DNA from: Hallella seregens ATCC 51272
Lineage (GTDB): Bacteria > Bacteroidota > Bacteroidia > Bacteroidales > Bacteroidaceae
DNA: 64,000 nucleotides
Reading direction: 5' to 3'
Assembly: GCF_000518545.1 (NCBI RefSeq)
Contig: NZ_KI912452.1
Coordinates: forward strand, 1 to 64,000
Below the pieces are notes generated by a model that saw only the letters and a program-made list of their open reading frames with translations, was not told the origin of the DNA and searched no databases. The position numbers and the translations under genes are program-made. Positions 37,510 to 46,176 of the stretch are shown piece by piece; the first letter of the stretch is position 1, and each line of letters begins with the position of its first letter.

Positions 37510-38256
37510 ATGGAATCTATGAACAAACTGAAACTTTCTGTGGCCGTATTGGCCAGTGTTGCTTTGGTGGCCGGATGTTGGTTGCTGGGCAGAGGGCTCA
37601 CTCATTTCCGTCAGGACGCGTCGACCATTACCGTAACGGGCATGGCCGAAAAGGAAATTACGAGCGACCTCATCGTGTGGAACATTACTGTGACCGGCGA
37701 AGCCGGTACGCGCAGCGGCGCTTTTGCCGAGTTTGAGCGGTCGGTGGCCACCGTGCGCAAGTATCTGCGGCAGAACGGTATTGCCGACAGCTCGATCAGT
37801 TCGGGCAGTGCCGACATTACCAAACTCACCAAGAGCCAATACGACAGTAGCCAGCAACGCTATTTCTCGATAGACAATGGCTTCTCTGTTTCGCAAACTC
37901 TCTCTGTCAGCTCCTCGCAGCTGGCCACGGTGGAACAGGTGTATCAGAAAATCTCAGAGCTCTACGGACGCGGCATCGACTTCAGCAGCAGCTCTCCGCT
38001 CTACTACTACACGCGGCTCAACGACCTGAAGATGGAGATGCTCCATGCCGCCGGCGCCAATGCCTTGGAGCGTGCCAAAACCATTGCCGAGGGTTGTGAC
38101 GCCCATGTGGGCAACCTCAAGTCGTCGGCCATGGGTGTCTTCCAGATTGTGGGCAAGAACAGCAACGAGGATTACAGCTGGGGCGGCACATTCAATACAG
38201 ACAGCAAGGAGAAAGTGGCCAGCATTACTGTCAAGGCCGTCTACAAGGCTGACTAA
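37510..38256 (+). CDS. SIMPL domain (DUF541) envelope protein
   Basis: 248 residues from ATG 37510 (alternatives 37483 and 37519). An uncleaved anchor or signal sequence (LSVAVLASVALVAGCWLLG) precedes the SIMPL domain: TITVTGMAEKEITSDLIVWN near 43-62, YQKISELYGRGIDFSSSSPL near 145-164, and DSKEKVASITVKAVYKAD at the end. The family has periplasmic or envelope members linked to stress, with no catalytic role known. It has its own promoter and ends about 75 bases before the tRNA-Gln gene. Confidence 0.88.
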   Translation: MESMNKLKLSVAVLASVALVAGCWLLGRGLTHFRQDASTITVTGMAEKEITSDLIVWNITVTGEAGTRSGAFAEFERSVATVRKYLRQNGIADSSISSGSADITKLTKSQYDSSQQRYFSIDNGFSVSQTLSVSSSQLATVEQVYQKISELYGRGIDFSSSSPLYYYTRLNDLKMEMLHAAGANALERAKTIAEGCDAHVGNLKSSAMGVFQIVGKNSNEDYSWGGTFNTDSKEKVASITVKAVYKAD

Positions 38257-38291
38257 TTTTGTTGTGGCCCTAAAAAATCAATGGCAAAAAG

Positions 38292-38323
38292 TTTGGCTTT
38301 TCCCCCGAAAAGCATTATCTTTG
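38292..38323 (+). promoter_or_regulatory. Promoter of tRNA-Gln
   Basis: TTTG at 38292-38295, 20-base spacer, TATCTTTG at 38316-38323. It places the start about 5-8 bases before the mature tRNA 5' end. Confidence 0.85.
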
Positions 38324-38333
38324 CATGCCAGAT

Positions 38334-38405
38334 TGTCCTATGGTGTAATGGCTAGCACTAGAGTTTTTGGTTCTCTCAGTCGTGGTTCGAGTCCGCGTAG
38401 GACAA
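38334..38405 (+). tRNA. tRNA-Gln (anticodon UUG)
   Basis: A 72-base cloverleaf. Acceptor arms TGTCCTA and TAGGACA pair perfectly. D stem is GTG/CAC; anticodon stem AGAG/CTCT encloses TTTTGGT with TTG at 38367-38369; T arm CGTGG/CCGCG encloses TTCGAGT. Discriminator is A; CCA is not encoded. It is a stand-alone gene with its own promoter and terminator. Confidence 0.96.
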
Positions 38406-38412
38406 CATGAAG

Positions 38413-38455
38413 AGACGCCAAGCAGTTGATTTCTCAACGCTTGGCGTCTTTTCGT
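38413..38455 (+). terminator. Intrinsic terminator after tRNA-Gln
   Basis: AGACGCCAAGC at 38413-38423 pairs with 38439-38449, with an inner GTTGA/TCAAC extension, followed by TTTTC. It may also stop the leftward operon arriving from 38479. Confidence 0.88.
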
Positions 38456-38478
38456 ATCTTCCAATTTAAATGGATTTT

Positions 38479-40593
38479 CTATTTTTCCTTTATCAGAACA
38501 ACACTTGTTGCCGGTATTTTACAGTAAAGATGGTTTCCTGCTTCCACTTCATCTACGGGGGCGAGTAGCTTGTCGTCATAGGGTAGCTTGTCGGCCATAT
38601 AGCGGAATACGCTGAACTTATTGCTCTGGTTATGGTATTTGTTGGTCAGGTCGATGGTATAAGATGTGTTGTCTGGATTAGCGAAGACGTACACCCACCT
38701 GCCGTCTACATTTCTAAAGGCAGTGGCAGCCATCTTTCCTTGATTGATGGAGATAGGGTGAATATCGGCTCCTGGACGGATGTGTTGGGTAAGGAGACCA
38801 TAAGCATAATATTGCGGACGTGGCTGATAGTCGTATTTCAATTTGTAGTAATAGGGTTCATTGCGATAAACATCCTTGACATAGCGCCACATACCAAGCT
38901 GTTGCATGGAGGCATAGCTGTCATGGGCGCTGTACCACTCGTCGAAAAGTTGCCAGTAGCTGCATCCGCAAGCTCCGTAGTTCAAGAAGTTGAGCACAAG
39001 ACGGTCGATGAGTATGCCTCGCCGGTAATAGTCTATATCGGCTTGTCGGGCAGACAACATTGTTCGGTTGCTGCCAAACTCTCCGACAAAGTGCATCTTG
39101 CCAGCAGCTTTGGCTAAATCTACATTTCGTTTTTCCCAGGCTCCTATTTCTTCGTTGGAGCTTTCATAGCCAAATCGATAACAGTGGGAATTGAACATGC
39201 CCGCAACATCTTTCACATTCTCGCATGCCTTTGCCAGAAAGTCAATGTCATCGTGGATATTGTCGCTCAGGTTGAGTGAAATCTTATCTTTGATGCCCAA
39301 TCGTTCCAACTGGTCGGCTATCTTATGGCAGATGATCGAGTAGTTGGCAGCTGTCATGTACTGGAAGTGTCCATAGTAGAAGTTAGGTTCGTTGATGGGG
39401 GTGAGCATCTTTACGCAGGTATAATGCTTGGTGTCGATAAGATATTTGGCTAAAATGGCGCAGTTCTCTGCCCACTCATCATAATCTTTGGGCACAAATA
39501 GCCAGTTCCCTGTTTGTCCTCCAGCCATCCAAGATCCTACAGATGCACCCCAGAAGACGATAGTGACTTCTGCATTAATCTCCTGGGCAAGATCAAGCTC
39601 TTTACATAGAGCTCGCATCTCTTTTGTATCAAAGTTCAGCGCATTCCAGTCGATGGTATAGGGATCGCTGTTGTCATTAGTTGGCTCGAACCATTGAGAC
39701 ATGACCCATACCCTGAAATTGTGGGGCTTCATTTGTTTGACACGGGGGACTATAACGTTGTCCCAGTCTTCTGTCTTGGCGCCGTCATTTTTGGCGAGGC
39801 ATGCTGTTAGAAAATGTGGATCGAACTCTACTCCGATACCCTGCAAGGATACACCAGTCGGATTACCAACAGACAATTGCAGGGGTTGGTCCTCGGGTTG
39901 ATGAGTAACAGGTCTGATGCAGAATCCGAGATCTCTTGTGTTTTCTTGGATAGTATATTCTCCTTTTTTAAATCCTAAGAATCGTGCATTCCTTGCTTGT
40001 GTTCCGGGATTGGCTGACCAATAGAAGCCGCAGGTGCCAATGTTGTCATGCGTAGTGCCATCGTAATAGTTACCGTTTGCAGGCAGAAAGATGCTATTAC
40101 CATTGGTTCCGGTTACAGTGTACCCAGGAATGTTGTTATAACTGTTCCAGGTCCACGTGCAGTGGTCAATGAGTTCTTGTAGCTGTTGGATAGTGGGGAT
40201 GGCCCACTGGCCTCCTAAATTCTCTGTGGCAGCATCATGACTGGTTGATGAAATATTGTTGCCGATGGCAGTATAGGTGCCATTGGAATAATAAAGATAA
40301 TTTTGTTGGGTAAAGCTTGCTTTTTGTATGGGTTCTCCCCAAGCAAAGAAGTCACCATATTCCTCTGGATAAGTGGAACCGAGATTGCAATTGGACCATA
40401 AAGTCCCGCTGGGAAGCCCAAGGTCTATGCTTTTGAGACGTTCTTCACCGAAAGTGATATTCGAGATAGAAGTGATGGGAATGGCTTTCATTCCGCCACT
40501 CTTTTGCCTGACCACCATTTGGGTCTGTGCGAAAATAGGTGTGGCAGATAGGAAAGTGATTAACCCAATATAGAAACGTTTCATCATAATCAT
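38479..40593 (-). CDS. Secreted FISUMP-domain protein fused to a clan GH-A (GH5-like) glycoside hydrolase
   Basis: 704 residues. A signal peptide ends near FAQ (residue 23). Residues about 50-230 are a FISUMP-type domain (SIDLGLPSGTLWSNCNLGST, FYWSANPG, GFCIRPV). From about 250 a TIM-barrel hydrolase begins (GVSLQGIGVEFDPHFL), with the acid/base E402 in TPINEPN and the nucleophile candidate E505 in HFVGEFGSNR, as in GH5-like enzymes. The same barrel is at the end of the protein starting at 61314. Substrate is unknown. It is the last gene of the leftward four-gene operon, 6 bases after its neighbour. Codon use is more AT-rich than the housekeeping genes. Confidence 0.8.
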   Translation of the reverse strand: MIMMKRFYIGLITFLSATPIFAQTQMVVRQKSGGMKAIPITSISNITFGEERLKSIDLGLPSGTLWSNCNLGSTYPEEYGDFFAWGEPIQKASFTQQNYLYYSNGTYTAIGNNISSTSHDAATENLGGQWAIPTIQQLQELIDHCTWTWNSYNNIPGYTVTGTNGNSIFLPANGNYYDGTTHDNIGTCGFYWSANPGTQARNARFLGFKKGEYTIQENTRDLGFCIRPVTHQPEDQPLQLSVGNPTGVSLQGIGVEFDPHFLTACLAKNDGAKTEDWDNVIVPRVKQMKPHNFRVWVMSQWFEPTNDNSDPYTIDWNALNFDTKEMRALCKELDLAQEINAEVTIVFWGASVGSWMAGGQTGNWLFVPKDYDEWAENCAILAKYLIDTKHYTCVKMLTPINEPNFYYGHFQYMTAANYSIICHKIADQLERLGIKDKISLNLSDNIHDDIDFLAKACENVKDVAGMFNSHCYRFGYESSNEEIGAWEKRNVDLAKAAGKMHFVGEFGSNRTMLSARQADIDYYRRGILIDRLVLNFLNYGACGCSYWQLFDEWYSAHDSYASMQQLGMWRYVKDVYRNEPYYYKLKYDYQPRPQYYAYGLLTQHIRPGADIHPISINQGKMAATAFRNVDGRWVYVFANPDNTSYTIDLTNKYHNQSNKFSVFRYMADKLPYDDKLLAPVDEVEAGNHLYCKIPATSVVLIKEK

Positions 40594-40599
40594 AATATA

Positions 40600-41295
40600 T
40601 TATTGTACAGGCCGGATGGGTAGACCCATATATCTGTATTCATAATCGATAGTCTTTTTTCCGTTGCGTATTTCTAAAGTGAAAGATTCCTGATCGCTCC
40701 GATCGGCCAGAGATGAGGCCCAATAGTATCCCGATATTCCTTTATCTTCATGTTCGAGATTGATGCGCTTACCGGCAGCTGGTAGAAATATGCTCTTCCC
40801 GTTGGGCCCTGTAACGGTGTATCCCTCAATGCCATTTGTGATAGTCCATGTCCAAGCACATTCCTTTATGAGTTCTTCCATTTGTGTTTTGGTTGGAATC
40901 TTCCACGGCTTTCCTAAATTTGAGGTCGCCCCGTCATATTTTGATGCAGAAATATCTTCCAAAATATCTTCGTAAGGGTAAGTGCCATGTACGGTATCAT
41001 AGAGTTTGTATTGCACAAGATTATAGATGCTTTTGTCAGTAAGTTCGCCCCAGGCAAAGAAGTTTCCGGCATCTTCGGGATGTAGCCCTCCCACATTACA
41101 GGATCCCCATTGCGTTCCGCTGGGTAATCCGAGACTGACAGCTTCAAGTCCACCCTCATCGAATTCTACAATTCCCACTTCGTTGAGTGAATAAGTGAAA
41201 GTGTTGCCGTCAATATCCCTAATAATCATTTTGTTTTGAGCCTGTATGTTCTTGATGGCCAATAGCATGGTTATGAGGATGATATAGCGTTTCAT
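40600..41295 (-). CDS. Secreted FISUMP-domain protein
   Basis: 231 residues. A signal peptide ends at IQAQ (about 19). Residues 50-230 form one FISUMP-type (Fibrobacter succinogenes major paralogous) domain: VSLGLPSGTQWGSCNVGG, FFAWGEL, EECAWTWT-like ECAWTWTITNGIEGYTVTGP, SIFLPAAG, GYYWASS and GLPIRPV. Such domains are frequent in Bacteroidetes surface proteins; the role is unproven. Its ATG overlaps the stop of the upstream gene by four bases, and the next gene is 6 bases away, so translation is coupled. Confidence 0.8.
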   Translation of the reverse strand: MKRYIILITMLLAIKNIQAQNKMIIRDIDGNTFTYSLNEVGIVEFDEGGLEAVSLGLPSGTQWGSCNVGGLHPEDAGNFFAWGELTDKSIYNLVQYKLYDTVHGTYPYEDILEDISASKYDGATSNLGKPWKIPTKTQMEELIKECAWTWTITNGIEGYTVTGPNGKSIFLPAAGKRINLEHEDKGISGYYWASSLADRSDQESFTLEIRNGKKTIDYEYRYMGLPIRPVQ

Positions 41296-41804
41296 GGACG
41301 AACCAATTTAATAGTTGATAATCCTGCTTTTACGATAAACAACCTTTGAGAGGAGGGAAATCGAAAGCATAGGGAGCCATTGTTATCTGTTCGGTGAGTT
41401 GCGACAATTTTTCCGTCGAGGGAGTAGACATAAATAGGGGTAGATGGTTCGAAGCCTTGGATGCTGATGCCATCCGGTGTTGCAGTGATGGTACCATGCG
41501 GCAAGTTGTTCTGGTGTGCAGCTGCAATACCATTTGCTGTATGGTCGAAAGTAATTCTATCCAGATTGGTTACGGGATATGCGATGGTTATATTTTCCGT
41601 TTGGAGTAGGAGTGTATCTCCTTGATATATGATTTTTGGTTTGGCAGACAAAGCATAGGACACGGTTCCTCCTGTCTTCTGCCAGATCATGATATGAGTT
41701 TCTTCACCCATAACGGAGGCAGCAGCTCCTATACACAGCCATACGATGACGATAATCCGTAAGGGCCATGGTTGCGTGCAATGTCTGTGTTTGATGATCT
41801 TCAT
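41292..41804 (-). CDS. Small secreted protein with sorting-domain-like C-terminus
   Basis: 170 residues. A long N-terminal segment RIIVIVWLCIGAAASVMGEE acts as signal or anchor. The body starts THIMIWQKTGGTVSYALSAK, similar to the short N-terminal stretch of its two downstream neighbours (MVVRQKSGG, MIIRDIDGN), which suggests a shared surface-targeting module. The C-terminal part (ISIQGFEPSTPIYVYSLDGK, then LFIVKAGLSTIKLV) resembles Bacteroidetes Por-type tail domains. No catalytic motif is visible. Overlaps the next gene by four bases. Confidence 0.65.
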   Translation of the reverse strand: MKIIKHRHCTQPWPLRIIVIVWLCIGAAASVMGEETHIMIWQKTGGTVSYALSAKPKIIYQGDTLLLQTENITIAYPVTNLDRITFDHTANGIAAAHQNNLPHGTITATPDGISIQGFEPSTPIYVYSLDGKIVATHRTDNNGSLCFRFPSSQRLFIVKAGLSTIKLVRP

Positions 41805-41919
41805 GGTGTATTTTAATTTGAAATGTCCCCACCGGAATAGTATGAATAGCTATCCCGTGTGGGACATTTTAGGTATGACGCAGAGTCTCTTGAAGATTCA
41901 GCGATGGACTATAATGCTT

Positions 41920-43233
41920 TTATTTGCAAACCTTTTTTCCATTGATGATATAAACACCGTGCTGTAATCCGTCAAGAGCCTTATGCTGCTTTACGGCAGT
42001 TCTTATCAACATGCCTTGAAGATTATAGACGTTTACTTTAATATCAGACTGCTGCATCTCTACACCGGCAAGATTCTCATCGAGCACTTTGCCATCTATG
42101 GCGCATGCGAGTGTTTCCGGCATATTGGATTCTGTGATGGCAAGATAGGCTGTATTGGCTTTTGCTTCCAATTCTCCATTGCTCTTGACAAAGTTTTTGC
42201 CGTCAAAAATATATGCTCCAGCTGGTATGACTTTCTTGGTGTATGTACCTTGGTAAGTGGCTGTGCCCTCTGTCACGGCGCCCACCGTCCCCTCTCCATT
42301 AATCAGACGGTTTCCCATCGTGCTATTGTAGCCCGATGCCGGCAACACAAGATAAGGAGTTCCACACACTATTCCATTGCCTATTTCCAAGGTTTCAAAC
42401 TGAGCCACTCCGTCTTTAATGCCTTTAAATACAGCCACTTTACTCACAATATCCAAAAGATTGCAATGTCCATCCTCTTGGTTGATGGTAAAGGGTACGC
42501 AAATGGGTCTCCATACGTCTTCCTCGAAAGAGGTTTTCAACGAGGCAAATACATTGTATTGGCCCAGAGGAACGGGATTTGTGTCCGCTTCTTCATCAAA
42601 AATAAATCCGGGTATACCGGGCCGTACGCTCAGACCATAGGCACGCTCCATGGGTATAATCTCAATTTTGTCTTTGTTGAAATGTACGCAATAAGCCTCT
42701 TTGGTATTCTGTTCGTTTCGTGTAGTAGTCCAGTAATATCCGTCGGTACCGGCATGAATGGCCTTTCTTCCATCTTTATAACCAGCTGCGGGAAGAACGA
42801 TAGTCGTTCCACTGGGTCCTGTGACATAGTACACTTTGTCATCGTCAGACCATTTCCATGTGCAGTTGTCAATCAGTTCCTGCCATTGAACCATGGTTAG
42901 CGACTTAATCCATGTTTCTCCGTAGCACATGGCAACATCCCAACAATTGGGTGCGCTGTACCAGCCTGCAATATCCGTTGTGTTGATGGTTTCATACATA
43001 TTACCGTATGAAGCCGCATTGTAACTACCTTGAACGTGGATGTTTCCCCATTGGTAGTAGTTGCCATATTCCATACTTGATGTTGTGCCGATGTTGTGGT
43101 CACACCATCGTGTGTTCGACAAAACGCCCATGTAATTGGCGTTGTTGTTTACGTATTCATTGATGTCGTCTTCTACAGCCCAGAGGCTGAGCGAGGTCAT
43201 CACTGCCATTGCAAAGGTAAATAGTTTCTTCAT
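41920..43233 (-). CDS. Secreted FISUMP-domain protein with C-terminal tail domain
   Basis: 437 residues. The signal peptide is MKKLFTFAMAVMTSLSLWA. Residues about 35-210 are a FISUMP-type domain (TRWCDHNIGTTSSMEYGNYY, NCTWKWSDDDKVYYVTGPSG, IVLPAAGY, GYYWTTT, LSVRPG). Residues 220-390 are a beta-rich stretch (VWRPICVPFTINQED). The end (IKVNVYNLQGMLIRTAVKQ, GVYIINGKKV) matches the common Prevotella-type secretion or tail motif. First gene of the leftward operon; 115 bases separate it from the next gene. Confidence 0.75.
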   Translation of the reverse strand: MKKLFTFAMAVMTSLSLWAVEDDINEYVNNNANYMGVLSNTRWCDHNIGTTSSMEYGNYYQWGNIHVQGSYNAASYGNMYETINTTDIAGWYSAPNCWDVAMCYGETWIKSLTMVQWQELIDNCTWKWSDDDKVYYVTGPSGTTIVLPAAGYKDGRKAIHAGTDGYYWTTTRNEQNTKEAYCVHFNKDKIEIIPMERAYGLSVRPGIPGFIFDEEADTNPVPLGQYNVFASLKTSFEEDVWRPICVPFTINQEDGHCNLLDIVSKVAVFKGIKDGVAQFETLEIGNGIVCGTPYLVLPASGYNSTMGNRLINGEGTVGAVTEGTATYQGTYTKKVIPAGAYIFDGKNFVKSNGELEAKANTAYLAITESNMPETLACAIDGKVLDENLAGVEMQQSDIKVNVYNLQGMLIRTAVKQHKALDGLQHGVYIINGKKVCK

Positions 43234-43822
43234 ACTGCTTATTTTTAGAAGTTAGTAATATTCATTTTCAGATGAGAATGTAGTTCTTTCGTTCACTTTT
43301 AAAAAAGTAATCTTGTGGTGTATTATAGAGATAGCATGCTTTTTGTGCTTCTCTTTCTACTCTTCATCTTGTAATGGAACACCCCATCGCCATGGGTCTT
43401 TTCTATTGTTTTCCAACAAACAGCGTGTAATTGTGTTGCTTTAACGGTTAAACCGCAGCTTTTTGCAATGATAGATAAAAAAGCAATATGATGCAACACT
43501 TTGGCCATTAAATGGTGAAAAATTAAATATAATTAATATATAGACATGTATTTTAGCGTTGCTATTATAATAATGTGTATCTGAAAGCCCATCATTGTTT
43601 TTGTCTTGTCTTCATCAATGCAGAGTTGACAAGTCCGTAAATGTATAATTTAATGGTTTGATTATTAGTGTTTTATAATGTGTATTGGATAGAAAAAGGG
43701 ATATATTTAAGAAAGTTCGGCAAAGAATAGCTTAATTAATGTTAAGAGAAATACCAACTTTGGTATGGAAAACCTATCTTTGCGGTGATTAACCGTTTAA
43801 GTAATTCAAATATTAAACGCTG
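43234..43822. other. AT-rich divergent intergenic region
   Basis: 589 bases between the leftward FISUMP operon and the rightward PUL. No gene is supported; a 61-codon leftward frame at 43323-43508 looks random. It contains a TACCAA-CT-TTGGTA palindrome at 43752-43765, the -7 box at 43775-43782 and a LacI-type site at 43789-43800. No clear leftward promoter was found. Confidence 0.6.
43775..43800 (+). promoter_or_regulatory. PUL operon -7 box and adjoining LacI-type operator
   Basis: TATCTTTG at 43775-43782 is followed by the near-palindrome TTAACCGTTTAA at 43789-43800 with central CG, as LacI-family operators have. It lies at the predicted transcript start. The same 12 bases recur at 52244-52255. 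Confidence 0.55.
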
Positions 43823-45055
43823 ATGAAACAATTAAGATTAATAATCATTGCAGTGTCGTTGATGACGGCATTGATTGGGGAATGCAAGACGCATAAGGCT
43901 CTGTTTGTAATTATAGATGGTATTCCAGCAGACTGCGTGGAACGCCTTCAGCCTCCAACCATTATGGATATTGCCGGTCACGGTCATTATAGCCGCGCAC
44001 TGTGCGGAGGTGAAATCAGCATGTATTCGCAGACACCAACCATATCGGCCATTGGCTATACGAATATTTTAACGGGAACTTGGATGAACAAGCATAATGT
44101 CCAGGGCAATGAAAACATCCATATCAATTATAATTATTGGAACATCTTTCGTATCGCCAAGGCGCAAAAACGTCCGGTGAAGACAGCCATCTATACGGGA
44201 TGGACAGACAATCGTACAATATTGTTGGGGGCGGGAAAGCCAGAAGCCGGAAATTTGCAGGTGGATTATGTGTACGATGGTTATGACCTTGATACCATCA
44301 GATTCCCTCACAAGCCAGACGAACTGCACGTATTTGACATAGACTGCCAAGTTTCGGCAGATGCTGCCAAAAGCATTCGTACCGAGTCACCAGACTTAAG
44401 TTGGCTCTATCTCTGGTATACGGATGATGCTTTCCATAGTCATGGAAGCGGTTCTTACTCTGATACCTATGTGATGAAGACGGACAGTTTGCTGGCGCAA
44501 GTATGGGAAGCCGTTCAATACAGGGAAAATAACTTCAACGAAGAGTGGCTGGTCATCGTTACGACAGACCATGGACGCTACGTGGATGGCTTTGGACACG
44601 GCGGCCAGACGGTTCGTGAACGCACGGTGTGGGTGTCGACTAATCTGAAAGAAGTCAATCCCCATTTCAAGGAGTCGTCGCTCAGCCATGTCGACATCAA
44701 CCCAACCATTTGCAAGTGGATGGGCTTCGGCATGCCTGAATCTGTGGCGTATGAGCAGGATGGAATGTCGTTTTATGGCAAGCAGGGCATTACCAACCTT
44801 TATGCTACAAAGTATGACGATCAGGTGGTGCTGACTTGGGAATGTCATGAACCCTCAGAGATGGCCACAATCTATGCAGTTCCTACAAATCATTTTGCAA
44901 CGGGTGGACATGATGAATGGCAGAAAGTCGGGACGGTGAAAGCGGCGGCCCAATCATTTGCTGTGGACATGAGTCAACTTGCGAAGTCGAAACTTTATAA
45001 ATTTGTCGTGGTTACACCGAGTGCCCATCTGACGCGATGGTGGAACATATTTTGA
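43823..45055 (+). CDS. Alkaline-phosphatase-superfamily phosphodiesterase
   Basis: 410 residues with a signal peptide (about 1-21). It matches the type I phosphodiesterase / nucleotide pyrophosphatase fold: metal site ALFVIIDGIPADCV near 27-40, nucleophile Thr region YSQTPTISAIGYTNILTGTW near 72-91, YTDDAFHSHG near 198-207 and TTDHGRYVDGFGHGG near 247-261 with the second metal ligands. Residues about 325-410 look like an Fn3-type beta domain. It is the first gene of the PUL operon. Phosphodiester or phosphate removal from a decorated glycan is a reasonable inference; sulfatase is not supported because the C/SxPxR motif is absent. Confidence 0.82.
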   Translation: MKQLRLIIIAVSLMTALIGECKTHKALFVIIDGIPADCVERLQPPTIMDIAGHGHYSRALCGGEISMYSQTPTISAIGYTNILTGTWMNKHNVQGNENIHINYNYWNIFRIAKAQKRPVKTAIYTGWTDNRTILLGAGKPEAGNLQVDYVYDGYDLDTIRFPHKPDELHVFDIDCQVSADAAKSIRTESPDLSWLYLWYTDDAFHSHGSGSYSDTYVMKTDSLLAQVWEAVQYRENNFNEEWLVIVTTDHGRYVDGFGHGGQTVRERTVWVSTNLKEVNPHFKESSLSHVDINPTICKWMGFGMPESVAYEQDGMSFYGKQGITNLYATKYDDQVVLTWECHEPSEMATIYAVPTNHFATGGHDEWQKVGTVKAAAQSFAVDMSQLAKSKLYKFVVVTPSAHLTRWWNIF

Positions 45056-45132
45056 GATCTTGTCATGGGAATATCCCTCGATAGATCTTTGTTAATCGTT
45101 GCATCTGTCCGAGTTAATATAATAAAGGTAAC

Positions 45133-46140
45133 ATGAAAGCATCTTTAAAAGATATAGCAGAGGCCTTAAATGTATCGAAGACCACCGTGTCTTGGGTATT
45201 GGGAGGAAAAGGTGACGAGCGAGGAATCAGCACAGCCATGCAAGACAAGGTGTGTGCCATGGCCAAGAAAATGAACTATCAACCCAATTTGATAGCGCGA
45301 AGTCTGAATACGGGGTTGACGAGTACCATAGGATTGATTATTCCTGATATTACGGACTCTTTCTATTCTGAGGTGGCCAGCTCTATAGAGAAAAGTGCAG
45401 AACGGGCAGGTTTCTACGTGATGATTGGTAATTCTGAATCCAATCCGGAGCGCGAGCGCCACCTTATTCAGATGTTCAAGGCCAAGCAGGTGGATGGCAT
45501 CGTCCTGGCACCGACCAAGATTTCGCGAGTGGAAATAGACCGACTGATGGAGGAGCACTTCCCATTTGTACTCTTCGACCGCTATTATCCGGAGGTCAAG
45601 ACCAACTATGTGATTGTGGACAACGGGGACAGCAGCTATCGGCTTGTCAAGAATATGGTGGGCCGTGGATGCCGAAAGGTAGCCATTATCACCACCAACT
45701 CGCATCTTCGGACAATGAACATGCGCCGTGAGGGCTATAGCAATGCCCTGCTCGAATCGGGAATAGAGCTGGATACCAACCTGTATGGAGAGGTGGGTTT
45801 CAATGATTACCAAAAGGGAATCTATCCGGTGCTCGACCGTATTCTGGAGCAAGTTCCCGATGTTGACGGCTTCTTCTTCACCACTCACATCCTGTGTTTG
45901 GCGGCATTCAAGTATTTCCATGATCGTCATGTCAGTTATGCCAGCTACGAATTCTCGTGTATTCATGGCATGCCGGCCTTTCAGTGCATCGCCCCGTCCA
46001 TGCAGATTGCCCGCATGCCCGTGGAGCAGATTGCAGAGGAATCGGTCAATATATTGGTCAAGAACATAGAATTCCGGCAGACCCATGGTGATGCGGAGTT
46101 CCCTATTCATGAGGTGAGTCTCAAGTGCACCTATTATTAA
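45133..46140 (+). CDS. LacI-family transcriptional regulator
   Basis: 335 residues. The N-terminal helix-turn-helix is ASLKDIAEALNVSKTTVSWVL (residues 3-23, with W where R is usual) and hinge NYQPNLIARSLNTGLTSTIG. The periplasmic-binding-like effector domain follows (IGLIIPDITDSFYSEVASSI to VSLKCTYY). It probably senses a sugar from the glycan and controls the operon it lies in; candidate operators are at 43789-43800 and 52244-52255. LacI regulators in PULs are less usual than HTCS or SusR-type ones. It sits 77 bases after the phosphodiesterase gene. Confidence 0.9.
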   Translation: MKASLKDIAEALNVSKTTVSWVLGGKGDERGISTAMQDKVCAMAKKMNYQPNLIARSLNTGLTSTIGLIIPDITDSFYSEVASSIEKSAERAGFYVMIGNSESNPERERHLIQMFKAKQVDGIVLAPTKISRVEIDRLMEEHFPFVLFDRYYPEVKTNYVIVDNGDSSYRLVKNMVGRGCRKVAIITTNSHLRTMNMRREGYSNALLESGIELDTNLYGEVGFNDYQKGIYPVLDRILEQVPDVDGFFFTTHILCLAAFKYFHDRHVSYASYEFSCIHGMPAFQCIAPSMQIARMPVEQIAEESVNILVKNIEFRQTHGDAEFPIHEVSLKCTYY

Positions 46141-46176
46141 TAGCAATACTTTAGTTCCCATCAAATCCCCCGGCTT

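Noticed and set aside
43323..43508. 61-codon leftward ORF in the divergent region
   Set aside because: Random-looking composition and no promoter or homology visible.
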